The position numbers and the translations under genes were made by a program. From Nocardioides rubriscoriae (lineage in GTDB: Bacteria; Actinomycetota; Actinomycetes; Propionibacteriales; Nocardioidaceae), in contig NZ_VIYJ01000003.1 of assembly GCF_008087085.1 (NCBI RefSeq), positions 372,001-436,000 on the forward strand: a stretch of DNA of 64,000 bases. Reading direction: 5' to 3'. Under the pieces are notes generated by a model. The model did no database searches. It saw only the letters and a list, made by a program, of their open reading frames with translations, and was not told the DNA's origin. Below are positions 41,354-50,883 of this stretch, one piece after another. The stretch's first letter is position 1. Each line of letters starts with the position of its first letter.

Positions 41354-41405
41354 GCGGTTGAGGTGCGAGGCCGCCCGCGGCCGAGCCTCGAAACCACCTC
41401 AGCCG
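41354..41405. repeat. REP-like unit, first in the 41-kb gap
   Basis: GTTGAGGTGCGAGGC followed by GAGCCTCGAAACCACCTCA. It is a reverse-oriented, degraded version of the CTCGCACCTCGACCACCG type. Confidence 0.55.
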
Positions 41406-41442
41406 GCGCTGCCAAGGCGGGCACGAGTTGGCAGGGTCGCTC

Positions 41443-41496
41443 ACCGGGTCTCGAGGCTCCTCGCTAGCGCTCGTCGCACCTCGACCACCGTGTGGG
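41443..41496. repeat. REP-like unit, second in the 41-kb gap
   Basis: GGTCTCGAGGCTC then CTCGTCGCACCTCGACCACC and GTGTGGG. This subtype (CGAGGCTC arm) differs from the CGAGACGG subtype at 8.2, 17.8 and 31.8 kb. Confidence 0.65.
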
Positions 41497-41636
41497 AGCG
41501 CGCCGACCTTCGGCAGAGTCGGGTGGTTCGACCTCCGACGCATCAAGCGAGGTCCACGTGAACCTGGTGCACGCGATCCTCGCCTGATCCTGATCGACGA
41601 CGGCGTCGGGTGGATGAGCGCCACGACATGACTTGG

Positions 41637-41663
41637 GGTTCGTGCCATCCGGTGGCACGAACC
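41637..41663. terminator. Strong hairpin, possible terminator
   Basis: A perfect 11-bp stem GGTTCGTGCCA / TGGCACGAACC around the five-base loop TCCGG. It lies in the gene-free gap, so it could end a transcript or form part of an unannotated RNA. Confidence 0.5.
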
Positions 41664-41768
41664 TTCGGTGCTGACCTCTCGAGCCTGGGCACACGTCGTC
41701 AGCGGAGGATCCTCGGCGCCACTGGCCGACGTTCCTCCACCGTCCGACACGGGTGGGCGGCGTCGTTC

Positions 41769-41824
41769 ACCAGGTCTCGAGGCTCGGGCCCAGCAGCCCT
41801 CGCACCCCGACCACCGTGTGGGTG
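41769..41824. repeat. REP-like unit, third in the 41-kb gap
   Basis: GGTCTCGAGGCTC, then CCTCGCACCCCGACCACCGT and GTGGG. It matches the second unit apart from the middle. Confidence 0.65.
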
Positions 41825-41883
41825 CCCCCGTCTGACGAAGGCCCGACTCCCAGCACAGGGGCGCTGCGTCCGACCCCTCGCCC

Positions 41884-43227
41884 TCAGGAGCTGAACAGCA
41901 GGAACAGCCCGCCGGAGGTGAACCCGACCATCGCGATGAGCAGCGGCAGCTGACCGGTGAGCTGGTGGCGGGCGGGGAGCAGTCGCAGGGCGCGGTCGTG
42001 CGCGACGATGGCGGCGACGACGTGCCCGACGACCACGGCGCCGACCTTGATGCTGGCCAGCAGGGTCGGGTGGTAGGAGAGCCAGGTGAGGTCGGACCAG
42101 TCGCCGGTGCCTAGGTAGTCGGAGCCGTCGCTGAACGGGTCGCTGGCGAGCACGAGGGTGCGCGAGCCGACCTCGACGAAGTAGCTGAGGTAGTGGGCGA
42201 AGACGTAGCCGATGACGATCGGCACGACCGAGATGGCGTATTGGTTGGGCAGGTCGCGGCGTGACTGGCCGGGGCCGACCCCGGTGAGCATGCAACCGAC
42301 GGCGAAGATGCCCATCGCGCCGAGGCAGAACAGCAGCAGGGTCAGGTTGTTGAGCAGGTAGCCGCTGACGTCGGTGCCCTGCAGGAAGCGCACGTAGGTC
42401 GGTGACTCGCCGAACGAGTCGAAGCCGGTGCTGCCGAAGAGGACCCCGACGACGGCGAGCAGCCCGGGAAGGGTCGGGGTGCAGACGAGGTTGGCCAACG
42501 GGCTGCGGACGAGGAGCTCGCCGTCGCGCACCGCCCAGATCGACGCGCGGCCGACCAGGGTCGAGTAGACCTCGAAGGGGTCGGCCCGCTCGTAGAAGAC
42601 GTTGCCGAACAGGGCACCGCCGACCAGCATCGCGGCGACGTAGATCGCGAACCACAGGCGCACCGGGCTGAGCTCGGTCGAGTAGGGGTAGACCAGCTCC
42701 AGCCACACGAAGGCCAGCAGGCCGAACGCCGCGGGCCAGTAGCCCAGTCGCGGGGAATAGCGGTAGAGCCCCTCGTCCGGGTCGCTGCCGGCGATCCGGG
42801 CGAACAGCAGGTTGATCGTGCGGACCGGGCTGATCGCCTTCCAGAAGGGACCGAAGAGCAGCGACATCGGCACGATGCCGACCCAGAGCCAGACGTAGAC
42901 GATGCCGAAGAACGGGTTGATGACCTTGTCGACCCCGAGGACCGCGACCATCGCGGTGTAGAGGAACAGCACCATCCCGAAGACCCGCAGCGCGATGCCG
43001 AACGCCGGGTGGGCGACCAGCCGGGCCACCACCACGGGGGCGGGACGTCCGCTGGTCTCCTCGGAGTAGCGCGGCGTGCGCCAGGCCACGGCCAGGACCG
43101 TGAACGAGACCACCAGGGCGGCGACGGCGCCGGCGATGGCGAGGTTGAGCGAGATGGGGAGGTCCTGCTGGCCACCGATCCCGTGGGCCGAGAGGTCTCC
43201 GGTGGACGCGGCGAGCCGGGGGGTCAC
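41884..43227 (-). CDS. Polytopic membrane protein, unknown function
   Basis: A 447-residue protein with about eleven predicted helices spread over the whole length (first near residues 28-48, last near 425-445). Charged residues lie in loops, e.g. AISPVRTINLLFARIAG. No transporter signature is recognised. It is co-oriented and almost adjacent (7 bp) to the cupredoxin-like lipoprotein gene upstream, so a two-component membrane system is plausible. A metal role is only a guess because the partner has a cupredoxin-like region. Confidence 0.6.
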   Translation of the reverse strand: MTPRLAASTGDLSAHGIGGQQDLPISLNLAIAGAVAALVVSFTVLAVAWRTPRYSEETSGRPAPVVVARLVAHPAFGIALRVFGMVLFLYTAMVAVLGVDKVINPFFGIVYVWLWVGIVPMSLLFGPFWKAISPVRTINLLFARIAGSDPDEGLYRYSPRLGYWPAAFGLLAFVWLELVYPYSTELSPVRLWFAIYVAAMLVGGALFGNVFYERADPFEVYSTLVGRASIWAVRDGELLVRSPLANLVCTPTLPGLLAVVGVLFGSTGFDSFGESPTYVRFLQGTDVSGYLLNNLTLLLFCLGAMGIFAVGCMLTGVGPGQSRRDLPNQYAISVVPIVIGYVFAHYLSYFVEVGSRTLVLASDPFSDGSDYLGTGDWSDLTWLSYHPTLLASIKVGAVVVGHVVAAIVAHDRALRLLPARHQLTGQLPLLIAMVGFTSGGLFLLFSS

Positions 43228-43234
43228 CGGTGCG

Positions 43235-43681
43235 TCACTGCACCTTGAGCTCGACGATCGGGGCGTCGATCGGCTCGTGGAACTCGATCTCGACCAGACC
43301 GGGACGGTCGAACGTCAGCTCGATCGGGTCGTTGGTGCCCGCGACGAAGTCGAAGTACTGCTCGGGCGAGGAGTGCACGTGGATCTCGCCGGGGCGGTCG
43401 GCGGTGATGACGAGGTCGACGGGCTTGCCGAGGTCGACGTCGACGCGGTCGCCCGCGGGGGTGCCCGTGTCGCCCTCGAGCGTGATCGCGATCGTCTGGG
43501 CGGCGTCGGGCTCCTCGGTGCTGCTCGTGGCCGAGCCGCCGGGCCTGGAGGTGCCGCCGGGGCTGGAGGTGCCATCGGCTCCGGGGGTGTCCGTGCCGCT
43601 CGTCCCGCCGTCGTCGCCGCAGGCGGCGGTGAGGGCGAGCACGGACAGCAGGACGGCGGCGGCGCTGAGACCACGGCGCAT
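43235..43681 (-). CDS. Lipoprotein with cupredoxin-like domain
   Basis: A 148-residue lipoprotein. The lipobox LALTAAC is near residues 15-21 (Cys21), then a Gly/Ser/Thr-rich linker (about 22-60), then a beta domain (TIAITLEGDTGTPAGDRVDV, VTADRPGEIHVHSSPEQYFD, LTFDRPGLVEIEFHE) resembling the cupredoxin-1 fold. Candidate ligand-type histidines appear (H-V-H), but Met/Cys ligands are not clear. It probably sits in the outer face of the membrane with the next gene product. Confidence 0.65.
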   Translation of the reverse strand: MRRGLSAAAVLLSVLALTAACGDDGGTSGTDTPGADGTSSPGGTSRPGGSATSSTEEPDAAQTIAITLEGDTGTPAGDRVDVDLGKPVDLVITADRPGEIHVHSSPEQYFDFVAGTNDPIELTFDRPGLVEIEFHEPIDAPIVELKVQ

Positions 43682-43871
43682 GAAGGGGACCCTTCTGGCT
43701 GGACGACAAGTGGGAGTGAACGAGGACGACAGGCTGGACGGGTGCCGGGCAGCGGGGCGTCCTCTGCGAGAATCCCACGGTGGACCAAGGGGCTCGACGG
43801 CGACCTGCCGGCGAGTGACGTGGGCCGCACGACGGTCAGCGTCGACCGGATGGGGACGGAGAGGTGACGGC

Positions 43872-45335
43872 ATGAGTGAGCGGCTTCGGGCGCGCGACCT
43901 GGCCTTCCTGACGGCCGAGACGATGACGGCGCCACGCCACAACGCGACCGTCGAGATCTTCGAGCCCGGCGAGTCCGGCTTCGACCACGACCGGTTGCTC
44001 GCCCTGGTCACCGACCGGATCTCCTTCGTGCCGCGCTACCGCCAGCGGCTGCTCGAGGTCCCGGGTGGGCTGGCCAACCCGGTGTGGGTCGACGACGAGC
44101 ACTTCGACCTCGGCTACCACGTACGCCGTTCCGCGCTGCCGCGCCCGGGCACCGACGACCAGCTGCGCGAGCTCGTGTCCCGCATCGTGTCGCGCCGGCT
44201 CGACCGCAACCGTCCGCTCTGGGAGATCTACGTCGTCGAGGGTCTCGCCGGCGACCGCGTCGCGCTGCTCTACAAGAGCCACCAGGCGCTGGTCGACGGC
44301 GTCCACACCGTCGACCTGGGGCAGCTGCTGCTCGACATGACCCCCGAGCCCAAGACCCTCGACCCCGACGACTGGGTGCCGCGCTCGGCGCCGTCCGCCG
44401 TCGGACTGGTCGCCGGCGCCGTCGCCGACTCGGTGACCTCGCCCCGCACGATCGTCGAGACCGCCAGCGTCGCGGCCGGGTCGGCGCTGCGCACGGCCGA
44501 CCGTGCCGGCAGCCGGGCCCGCTCGGTGGCCCAGGCGCTGACCGGGCGCCGTCCCAAGCGCCGCGGGCCCGTGGTGGGCCCGCTCTCGCAGCACCGGAGG
44601 GTCGTGACCGTCGAGACCCGGCTGGGTGACTACCGCCGCATCCGCGAGGTCCACGGCGGCACCGTCAACGACGTGATCCTGACGACCCTCACCGGGGCGC
44701 TGCGCGCGTGGTTGATGACCCGGGCCGAGTCGCTCGGCGGGTTGCGCCAGCTGCGCGCCGTCGTCCCGGTCTCCGTGATCGACGACGAGCTCGAGGCGAC
44801 CTCGCTCGGCACCCAGATCGCTGCTCACTTCGTCGAGCTGCCGATCAGCGAGGCGAGCCCTCTGGTGCGGCTGCACCAGGTCAGCTACTCCTTCCAGGCC
44901 CACGCCGAGACCGGTCGCAGCGTCGCCGCCAACCGCCTGGCCGGCATCGCCGGGTTCGCCCCGACGACCTTCCACGCGATCGGGTCGCGGGTCGCCTCCG
45001 ACGAGCTGCGCCGCGGCTACCACCTCAGCGTCACCAACGTGCCGGGCCCGCAGTCGCCGCTCTACGCCGCCGGTGCGCGGATGGTCGCCACCTACCCCGT
45101 CCCGCCCCTGCACGAGGGGCACCCGCTGGCGATCGGCGTGACGTCGTACGACGGCAAGGTGTTCTACGGCCTGACCGCCGACCGCGACGCCCTCCCCGAC
45201 GCCGACCTGCTCGGCACCTGCATCACCGAGGCCCTCGACGAGCTGCTGGCCACGACCACGGCCACCCGTGCCCCGCGCGGGCGCAAGCGGGCCGCGGTGC
45301 GGAGCCCCAAGCGCGCGGGCAAGAGCGACGAGTGA
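43872..45335 (+). CDS. WS/DGAT (wax ester synthase / diacylglycerol acyltransferase) family protein with altered active site
   Basis: A 487-residue protein of the triacylglycerol/wax ester synthase family. The N-terminal half includes RPLWEIYVVEGL (near 114-125), the hallmark near the active site. The catalytic motif HHxxxDG reads H137-Q138-ALV-D142-G143, so the second histidine, normally the catalytic base, is glutamine (CAG at 44283-44285). C-terminal conserved pieces are NDVILTTLTGALR (near 261), VPVSVID near 286, and LSVTNVPGPQSPLYAAG near 381. Other parts of the fold look intact. The protein may bind acyl substrates without normal catalysis, or use other chemistry. ATG preceded by GGAGAGG. 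Confidence 0.8.
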   Translation: MSERLRARDLAFLTAETMTAPRHNATVEIFEPGESGFDHDRLLALVTDRISFVPRYRQRLLEVPGGLANPVWVDDEHFDLGYHVRRSALPRPGTDDQLRELVSRIVSRRLDRNRPLWEIYVVEGLAGDRVALLYKSHQALVDGVHTVDLGQLLLDMTPEPKTLDPDDWVPRSAPSAVGLVAGAVADSVTSPRTIVETASVAAGSALRTADRAGSRARSVAQALTGRRPKRRGPVVGPLSQHRRVVTVETRLGDYRRIREVHGGTVNDVILTTLTGALRAWLMTRAESLGGLRQLRAVVPVSVIDDELEATSLGTQIAAHFVELPISEASPLVRLHQVSYSFQAHAETGRSVAANRLAGIAGFAPTTFHAIGSRVASDELRRGYHLSVTNVPGPQSPLYAAGARMVATYPVPPLHEGHPLAIGVTSYDGKVFYGLTADRDALPDADLLGTCITEALDELLATTTATRAPRGRKRAAVRSPKRAGKSDE

Positions 45336-45670
45336 CCCGCGTCTACCTGCCGACCACCCTCGACCGCCTGCGCGAGGCCTGGGCGTCGGGCACGCTCGAG
45401 CCCGGTGACGACGTCGTGGTCGCCGAGGGCGACGACGAGGAGTCCGAGTACGACGCCCTGATGACCGCCGCCGACGCGTCGGCCGAGCTGTTGTCCGGCG
45501 CCGGGCGTCGGGTCGTGGTCGTCGCCGAGGTCGGCTCCCCGGAGCACCCCGTGCCGCTCAAGCGTGTCGTCGCCGTCCACGCCGACCCCGCCGACCGCCC
45601 GGCCGACGCCGACCCCGACGACGACCTCGCCTGGTACGCCACCCAAGAGGTCCCCGACCTCCTGTCCTGA
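45332..45670 (+). CDS. DUF6912 family protein
   Basis: A 112-residue conserved actinobacterial protein. It starts RVYLPTTLDRLREAWASGTL, then EEESEYDALMTAADASAELL-like helix and a RRVVVVAEV strand, ending acidic. Function unknown. GTG overlaps the stop of the WS/DGAT-like gene, so translation is coupled. Confidence 0.7.
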   Translation: MTRVYLPTTLDRLREAWASGTLEPGDDVVVAEGDDEESEYDALMTAADASAELLSGAGRRVVVVAEVGSPEHPVPLKRVVAVHADPADRPADADPDDDLAWYATQEVPDLLS

Positions 45671-45711
45671 TCCCCTCCCGCCGCCGACTCGGCGTGACGG
45701 ACCCACCTCAG

Positions 45712-45717
45712 TAGGGT
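45712..45717 (+). promoter_or_regulatory. -10 box of leaderless pruA promoter
   Basis: TAGGGT, exactly seven bases before the ATG at 45725. Confidence 0.55.
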
Positions 45718-45724
45718 CGGGCGC

Positions 45725-47353
<1,629 letters not shown>

Positions 47354-47412
47354 CGGCACGCCGCGAGGCACGGTCGGCGAGCCGGGGACAGCCGCAGGTC
47401 GAGCGCGGCCGA

Positions 47413-47517
47413 GACCACCGCAGCGTCACTCCGACCTGACCGAGGGGCCAGGGCAGGAGGTCGGCTGCGGTGGTCTCGAGGCTCGTCGCCGGGGCTCCTC
47501 GCACCTCGACCGACGAG
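47413..47517. repeat. REP-type inverted repeat between pruA and old yellow enzyme gene
   Basis: The arms GAGACCACCGCAGC and GCTGCGGTGGTCTC (ending near 47479) are a perfect 14-bp inverted repeat. A CTCGCACCTCGACC unit follows. It lies between convergent stops and could terminate both. Confidence 0.7.
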
Positions 47518-47521
47518 AGGA

Positions 47522-48601
47522 TCAGCCGGCGAGCGTCGGGTAGTCGGTGTAGCCCTTGGCGCCCGGGGTGTAGAAGGTGTCGGGGTCGGGCTCGTTGAGC
47601 TCGGCACCGGTCGCCCACCGCTGCGGCAGGTCGGGGTTGGCGATGTAGGCGCGACCTACGGCCACGGCGTCGCCGAGGTCGTCGTCGAGCAGCGCCTGGG
47701 CGCTCTCACGCGTCGTCACGTCACCGAAGCCGGTGTTGATGATGAACGGGCCGCCGAAGTCCTTGCGGATGCGCAGCACCGTCTCGCTGCGCGGGTCGGC
47801 GGACAGCACGCTCACGTAGGCCAGGCTGAGCGGCGCGATCGCCTGGGTCAGCGCGGCGTACGTCGCCTCGACGTCGGCCGGGTCGTCCTCGGTGCAGCCC
47901 TGGATGTTGTGGGCCGGGGACATCCGGATGCCGACGCGGTCGGCCCCGATGGCCTCGGCGACCGCGCGGGTCACCTCGATCGCGAAGCGGGCCCGGTTCT
48001 CCGGGGAGCCGCCGTACTCGTCGGTGCGCTGGTTGGAGCCGGGCGCGAGGAACTGGTGGATGAGGTAGCCGTTGGCGGCGTGGACCTCGACACCGTCGAG
48101 ACCGGCCTCGATCGCGTTGCGGGCGGCCTGGACGTACTCCTCGACGACCCCCGGGATCTCGGCGAGCTCGAGCGCACGCGGCACGGGGTGCGGCTGCATG
48201 CCGCCCTGGACGGTGAACATCTCGCCCGGCGCGGCCAGCGCGCTCGGGGCGACGGCGCCGAGGCCGTGCTTGTTGTCGGGGTGCGAGACGCGGCCGGCGT
48301 GCATCAGCTGGGCGACGATGCGCCCGCCCTTGGCGTGCACGGCGTCGGCGATGCGACGCCAGCCCTCGACCTGCTCGGGCGAGTGCAGGCCGGGCGTGTT
48401 GCTGTAGCCCTGGCCCACCGCGCTGGGCTGGGTGCCCTCGGTGATGATCAGCCCGGCGCCGGCGCGCTGGGAGTAGTACTCGACGGCCAGGTCGCCGTGG
48501 ACGCCGTTCTCGTCGGCGCGGCTGCGGGTGAGCGGCGCCAGGACGATGCGGTTGGGGAGCGTCCAGGCTCCGACGGTCAGCTCGTCGTACAGATCGGGCA
48601 C
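47522..48601 (-). CDS. NADH:flavin oxidoreductase, old yellow enzyme family (alkene reductase)
   Basis: A 359-residue FMN enzyme. The barrel begins PNRIVLAPLTRSRAD (residues 15-29). Active-site pieces: QLMHAGRVSHPD near 96-107, VEVHAANGYLIHQFLAPGSN near 168-187 (the H-x-x-N pair and Tyr), and DEYGGSPENRARF near 191-203. The C-terminal end has GRAYIANPDLPQRWATGAEL, a typical OYE FMN phosphate and tail region. It likely reduces activated C=C bonds in enones. The GTG start has GAGGAG upstream. Confidence 0.87.
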   Translation of the reverse strand: MPDLYDELTVGAWTLPNRIVLAPLTRSRADENGVHGDLAVEYYSQRAGAGLIITEGTQPSAVGQGYSNTPGLHSPEQVEGWRRIADAVHAKGGRIVAQLMHAGRVSHPDNKHGLGAVAPSALAAPGEMFTVQGGMQPHPVPRALELAEIPGVVEEYVQAARNAIEAGLDGVEVHAANGYLIHQFLAPGSNQRTDEYGGSPENRARFAIEVTRAVAEAIGADRVGIRMSPAHNIQGCTEDDPADVEATYAALTQAIAPLSLAYVSVLSADPRSETVLRIRKDFGGPFIINTGFGDVTTRESAQALLDDDLGDAVAVGRAYIANPDLPQRWATGAELNEPDPDTFYTPGAKGYTDYPTLAG

Positions 48602-48700
48602 GGGGACTCCTCGTGGTTCGGGTGTGGGACCCGAGGAGAACCCCGGCAGGGGCGGTCGGTGTTCCGTGAGTCATCTCACCGGTGCAGAATCGTAGGGGTG

Positions 48701-48898
48701 ATGACCCCGTTGCACCTGGGCGCGATGCACCCGGTCGAGCAGGCGCTGACGCTGCTGCTGGCGTTCGGCCCGTTCGTCGTGCTCGGCGTCGTGGTCGTCG
48801 TACGACGGCGCGCCGACGAGCGGGCGGAGCGGGAGTCCGCGGAGAACGAGCAGGCGCCCGAGGTGGCCGGCGAGGGTCAGGACTACCGCGCCAGGTAG
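48701..48898 (+). CDS. Small membrane protein, unknown function
   Basis: A 65-residue protein with one hydrophobic segment (TLLLAFGPFVVLGVVVVV, about 17-34) and a charged C-terminal tail. A GTG three bases upstream is an alternative start. Its last 16 bases overlap the 3' end of the convergent DUF2505 gene. Function unknown; short but has a plausible topology. Confidence 0.5.
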   Translation: MTPLHLGAMHPVEQALTLLLAFGPFVVLGVVVVVRRRADERAERESAENEQAPEVAGEGQDYRAR

Positions 48899-49368
48899 TC
48901 GCGCCCGACCTTGTACTCGGCCTTCAGGGCCTTGAGCAGCAGGTCGCCGATGAGGCTCTCGAGCTTGCCCGCGACCAGGGGGATCTTGACCTTGATGGTG
49001 AGGTCGACGGCCTCGAGGGTGCCCCCGGCGTCGGTGGGCGCGAGCGTGACGGTGCCGGACATGTCGCCGGGCTTGCCGGGGATCGTGACGGTGATGTCGG
49101 CGTGGGTCAGGCTCGACCAGCTCTCCTCCTGCACGATGTTGGTCTCGTCGCCGACGATCTTCTTGGCGAACGACGGCACCCCGGCGGTCGGCTGCATCTG
49201 GTCGACCTTGACCTTCTTGGTGTCGCCGGCCACCTCGACGGTGGCCTCGACCTGGGTGACGCCCTGGAAGCGGCACACGTCCTCGCGGAAGGTCGGGTCG
49301 GCGAGCATCGCCGCGACCGTCTCGACCGGGGCGTCGTAGGCCATCTCGTAGCGGATCGACTTGGGCAT
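48883..49368 (-). CDS. DUF2505 family protein, copy 1
   Basis: A 161-residue SRPBCC-like protein of the actinobacterial DUF2505 family. It starts IRYEMAYDAPVETVAAMLAD, has KIVGDETNIVQEESW near residue 70, and ends in amphipathic strand-helix units (IPLVAGKLESLIGDLLLKAL near 129). The family binds no known ligand yet; a hydrophobic cavity is expected. It is the paralogue of the next gene upstream and its 3' end overlaps a convergent small gene. Confidence 0.8.
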   Translation of the reverse strand: MPKSIRYEMAYDAPVETVAAMLADPTFREDVCRFQGVTQVEATVEVAGDTKKVKVDQMQPTAGVPSFAKKIVGDETNIVQEESWSSLTHADITVTIPGKPGDMSGTVTLAPTDAGGTLEAVDLTIKVKIPLVAGKLESLIGDLLLKALKAEYKVGRDYLAR

Positions 49369-49440
49369 GCGGGAGGTCTCCTCGGACTGGGGTGGGCTGG
49401 AGCGGGAGGGCGGAGCGAGGGGGCGGAGCGAGGGGAGGGG

Positions 49441-49923
49441 CTAGCGGCTGCCGGCGAGCCAGGCGGCCCCGACGGTCTGCTCGACGTCCATGCCGCTCCT
49501 GACGTTGTCGGCCATGAGCGACTCGAGCTTGCCGCCGATCAGCGGCACCTTGACCTTGATCTCGAGCTCGACGGTCTCGGTGGTGCCGGCGCCGTCGGCG
49601 GCCAGCGCGATGGTGCCCGAGGCCCCGGTGGGCTTGCCGGGGGTGATGATCTCGAGGGTGCCGCCGGTGGGGTCGCGCCAGGACTCCTGGAGGGTCACCT
49701 CGGTCGTGTCGCCGGCGATCTTCTTGGCGATCGCGGGCAGGCCGGCGGTGTTCTGGACCTGGTGCATCACGAGCTCGAAGCCGTCGCCGGTGGGCGTCAG
49801 GGTGAGGTCGTGGGAGACCACCTCCTGCGCAGCACAGACCTTCTCGCGGAACGCCGGGTCGGCGAGCATGGCGTAGACCTCGGCCGGCGGGGCGTCGTAG
49901 GTCAGCACGTGACGGAACTTCAT
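49441..49923 (-). CDS. DUF2505 family protein, copy 2
   Basis: A 160-residue paralogue of the gene at 48883-49368. It shares the opening HVLTYDAPPAEVYAMLADPA, the middle KKIAGDTTEVTLQESW and the end VPLIGGKLESLMADN. The two copies lie in tandem, 72 bp apart, and probably arose by duplication. Function unknown. The tryptophan dioxygenase gene is divergent from it. Confidence 0.8.
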   Translation of the reverse strand: MKFRHVLTYDAPPAEVYAMLADPAFREKVCAAQEVVSHDLTLTPTGDGFELVMHQVQNTAGLPAIAKKIAGDTTEVTLQESWRDPTGGTLEIITPGKPTGASGTIALAADGAGTTETVELEIKVKVPLIGGKLESLMADNVRSGMDVEQTVGAAWLAGSR

Positions 49924-49975
49924 GGCGCCATCATGCCCGGCGGGTCCGGGGCCTGTCCGTGGAAGGCTGGCGTTC

Positions 49976-50791
49976 GTGACCGACGACCAGACCGACTCCG
50001 GCGACGACGGCTTCGTCTTCTTCGGCGAGCAGGGCGCCCAGCTGACCTACGGCAGCTACCTGCGCCTGCCGGTGCTGCTCGACGCCCAGCACCTCGAGTC
50101 AGACCCGCCGGCGCACGACGAGCTGCTGTTCATCACCATCCACCAGGTCTACGAGCTGTGGTTCAAGCAGCTGCTGCACGAGGTCGCCGCCGCCCGGGAG
50201 GCGATGGTCGGCGGCGAGCTCTGGTGGGCCCAGCACCTGCTGGCGCGGGTGCACGTGATCGAGCGGGTCCTGGTGCAGCAGGTCGACGTGCTCGAGACCA
50301 TGACCCCGCAGGACTTCCTGGAGTTCCGCCAGCGCCTGGCGCCGGCCAGCGGGTTCCAGAGCGTGCAGTTCCGCGAGCTCGAGTTCCTGTCCGGGGCCAA
50401 GGACCCGGCCTACCTCGAGCGGTTCCGGGGCCTGACGCCCGACGAGCAGGACCGGCTGCGGCGGAGGCTGGAGGAGCCGACCTTGTGGGACGCCTTCCTC
50501 GCCGTGCTCAAGGCCCACGACCTGCCCGCGGCGGACGACGAGGAGGTCGCGACGTCGGTGCGCACCACCGCCCACGACCGCAACCGGTACGCCGCGGTGT
50601 GGGCCCTCGCCGACGCGCTGCTCCAGCACGACGAGCTCGCCGCGAGCTGGCGGGCCCGGCACGTCGTGATGGTCGAGCGGATGATCGGCAGCAAGTCGGG
50701 CACCGGGGGGTCGAGCGGCTCGGCGTACCTGCGCGGACGGCTCCCGCTGCAGTACTACCCCGTGCTGTGGGAGGTCCGCAGCCGGCTCTGA
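49976..50791 (+). CDS. kynA: Tryptophan 2,3-dioxygenase
   Basis: Heme enzyme opening the tryptophan indole ring to N-formylkynurenine. It has 271 residues. Substrate and heme motifs: LTYGSYLRLPVLLDAQ near residue 25, HDELLFITIHQVYELWFKQL near 50-69 (distal His region), LEFLSGAKDPAYLERF near 125, and MIGSKSGTGGSSGSAYL near 240-256, the C-terminal substrate-binding threonine loop. GTG at 49976 has GGAAGG nine bases upstream. No kynurenine formamidase or kynureninase is in the window. Confidence 0.9.
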   Translation: MTDDQTDSGDDGFVFFGEQGAQLTYGSYLRLPVLLDAQHLESDPPAHDELLFITIHQVYELWFKQLLHEVAAAREAMVGGELWWAQHLLARVHVIERVLVQQVDVLETMTPQDFLEFRQRLAPASGFQSVQFRELEFLSGAKDPAYLERFRGLTPDEQDRLRRRLEEPTLWDAFLAVLKAHDLPAADDEEVATSVRTTAHDRNRYAAVWALADALLQHDELAASWRARHVVMVERMIGSKSGTGGSSGSAYLRGRLPLQYYPVLWEVRSRL

Positions 50792-50870
50792 CGAGGTCAG
50801 GTGTCGTGACGTTCTCGTGACGTGACCGGTGGGTAGCGGCCCGGCTGTTGTCGCTGCCTGCCCCGGGTCC

Positions 50871-50876
50871 TACCGT
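50871..50876 (+). promoter_or_regulatory. -10 box of leaderless glutamate dehydrogenase promoter
   Basis: TACCGT, seven bases before the GTG at 50884. Confidence 0.55.
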
Positions 50877-50883
50877 GACACCC

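Larger units (their letters stand above)
41138..41883. other. Gene-free 746-bp gap between convergent genes
   Basis: No credible coding frame; short ORFs are Arg/Pro-rich shadows. It contains three REP-like units (about 41354-41405, 41443-41496 and 41769-41824), a strong hairpin at 41637-41663, an imperfect palindrome with CACGTG core near 41550-41567, and AGCCACC/GGTGGCT arms (41162-41201) just after the CpaE stop. No tRNA cloverleaf seen. Confidence 0.75.

Noticed and set aside
41520-41720. Possible tRNA or pseudogene in the 41-kb gap
   Set aside because: No T-loop GGTTCGAATC-type sequence and no D-loop pattern; short ORFs lack codon bias and start signals.
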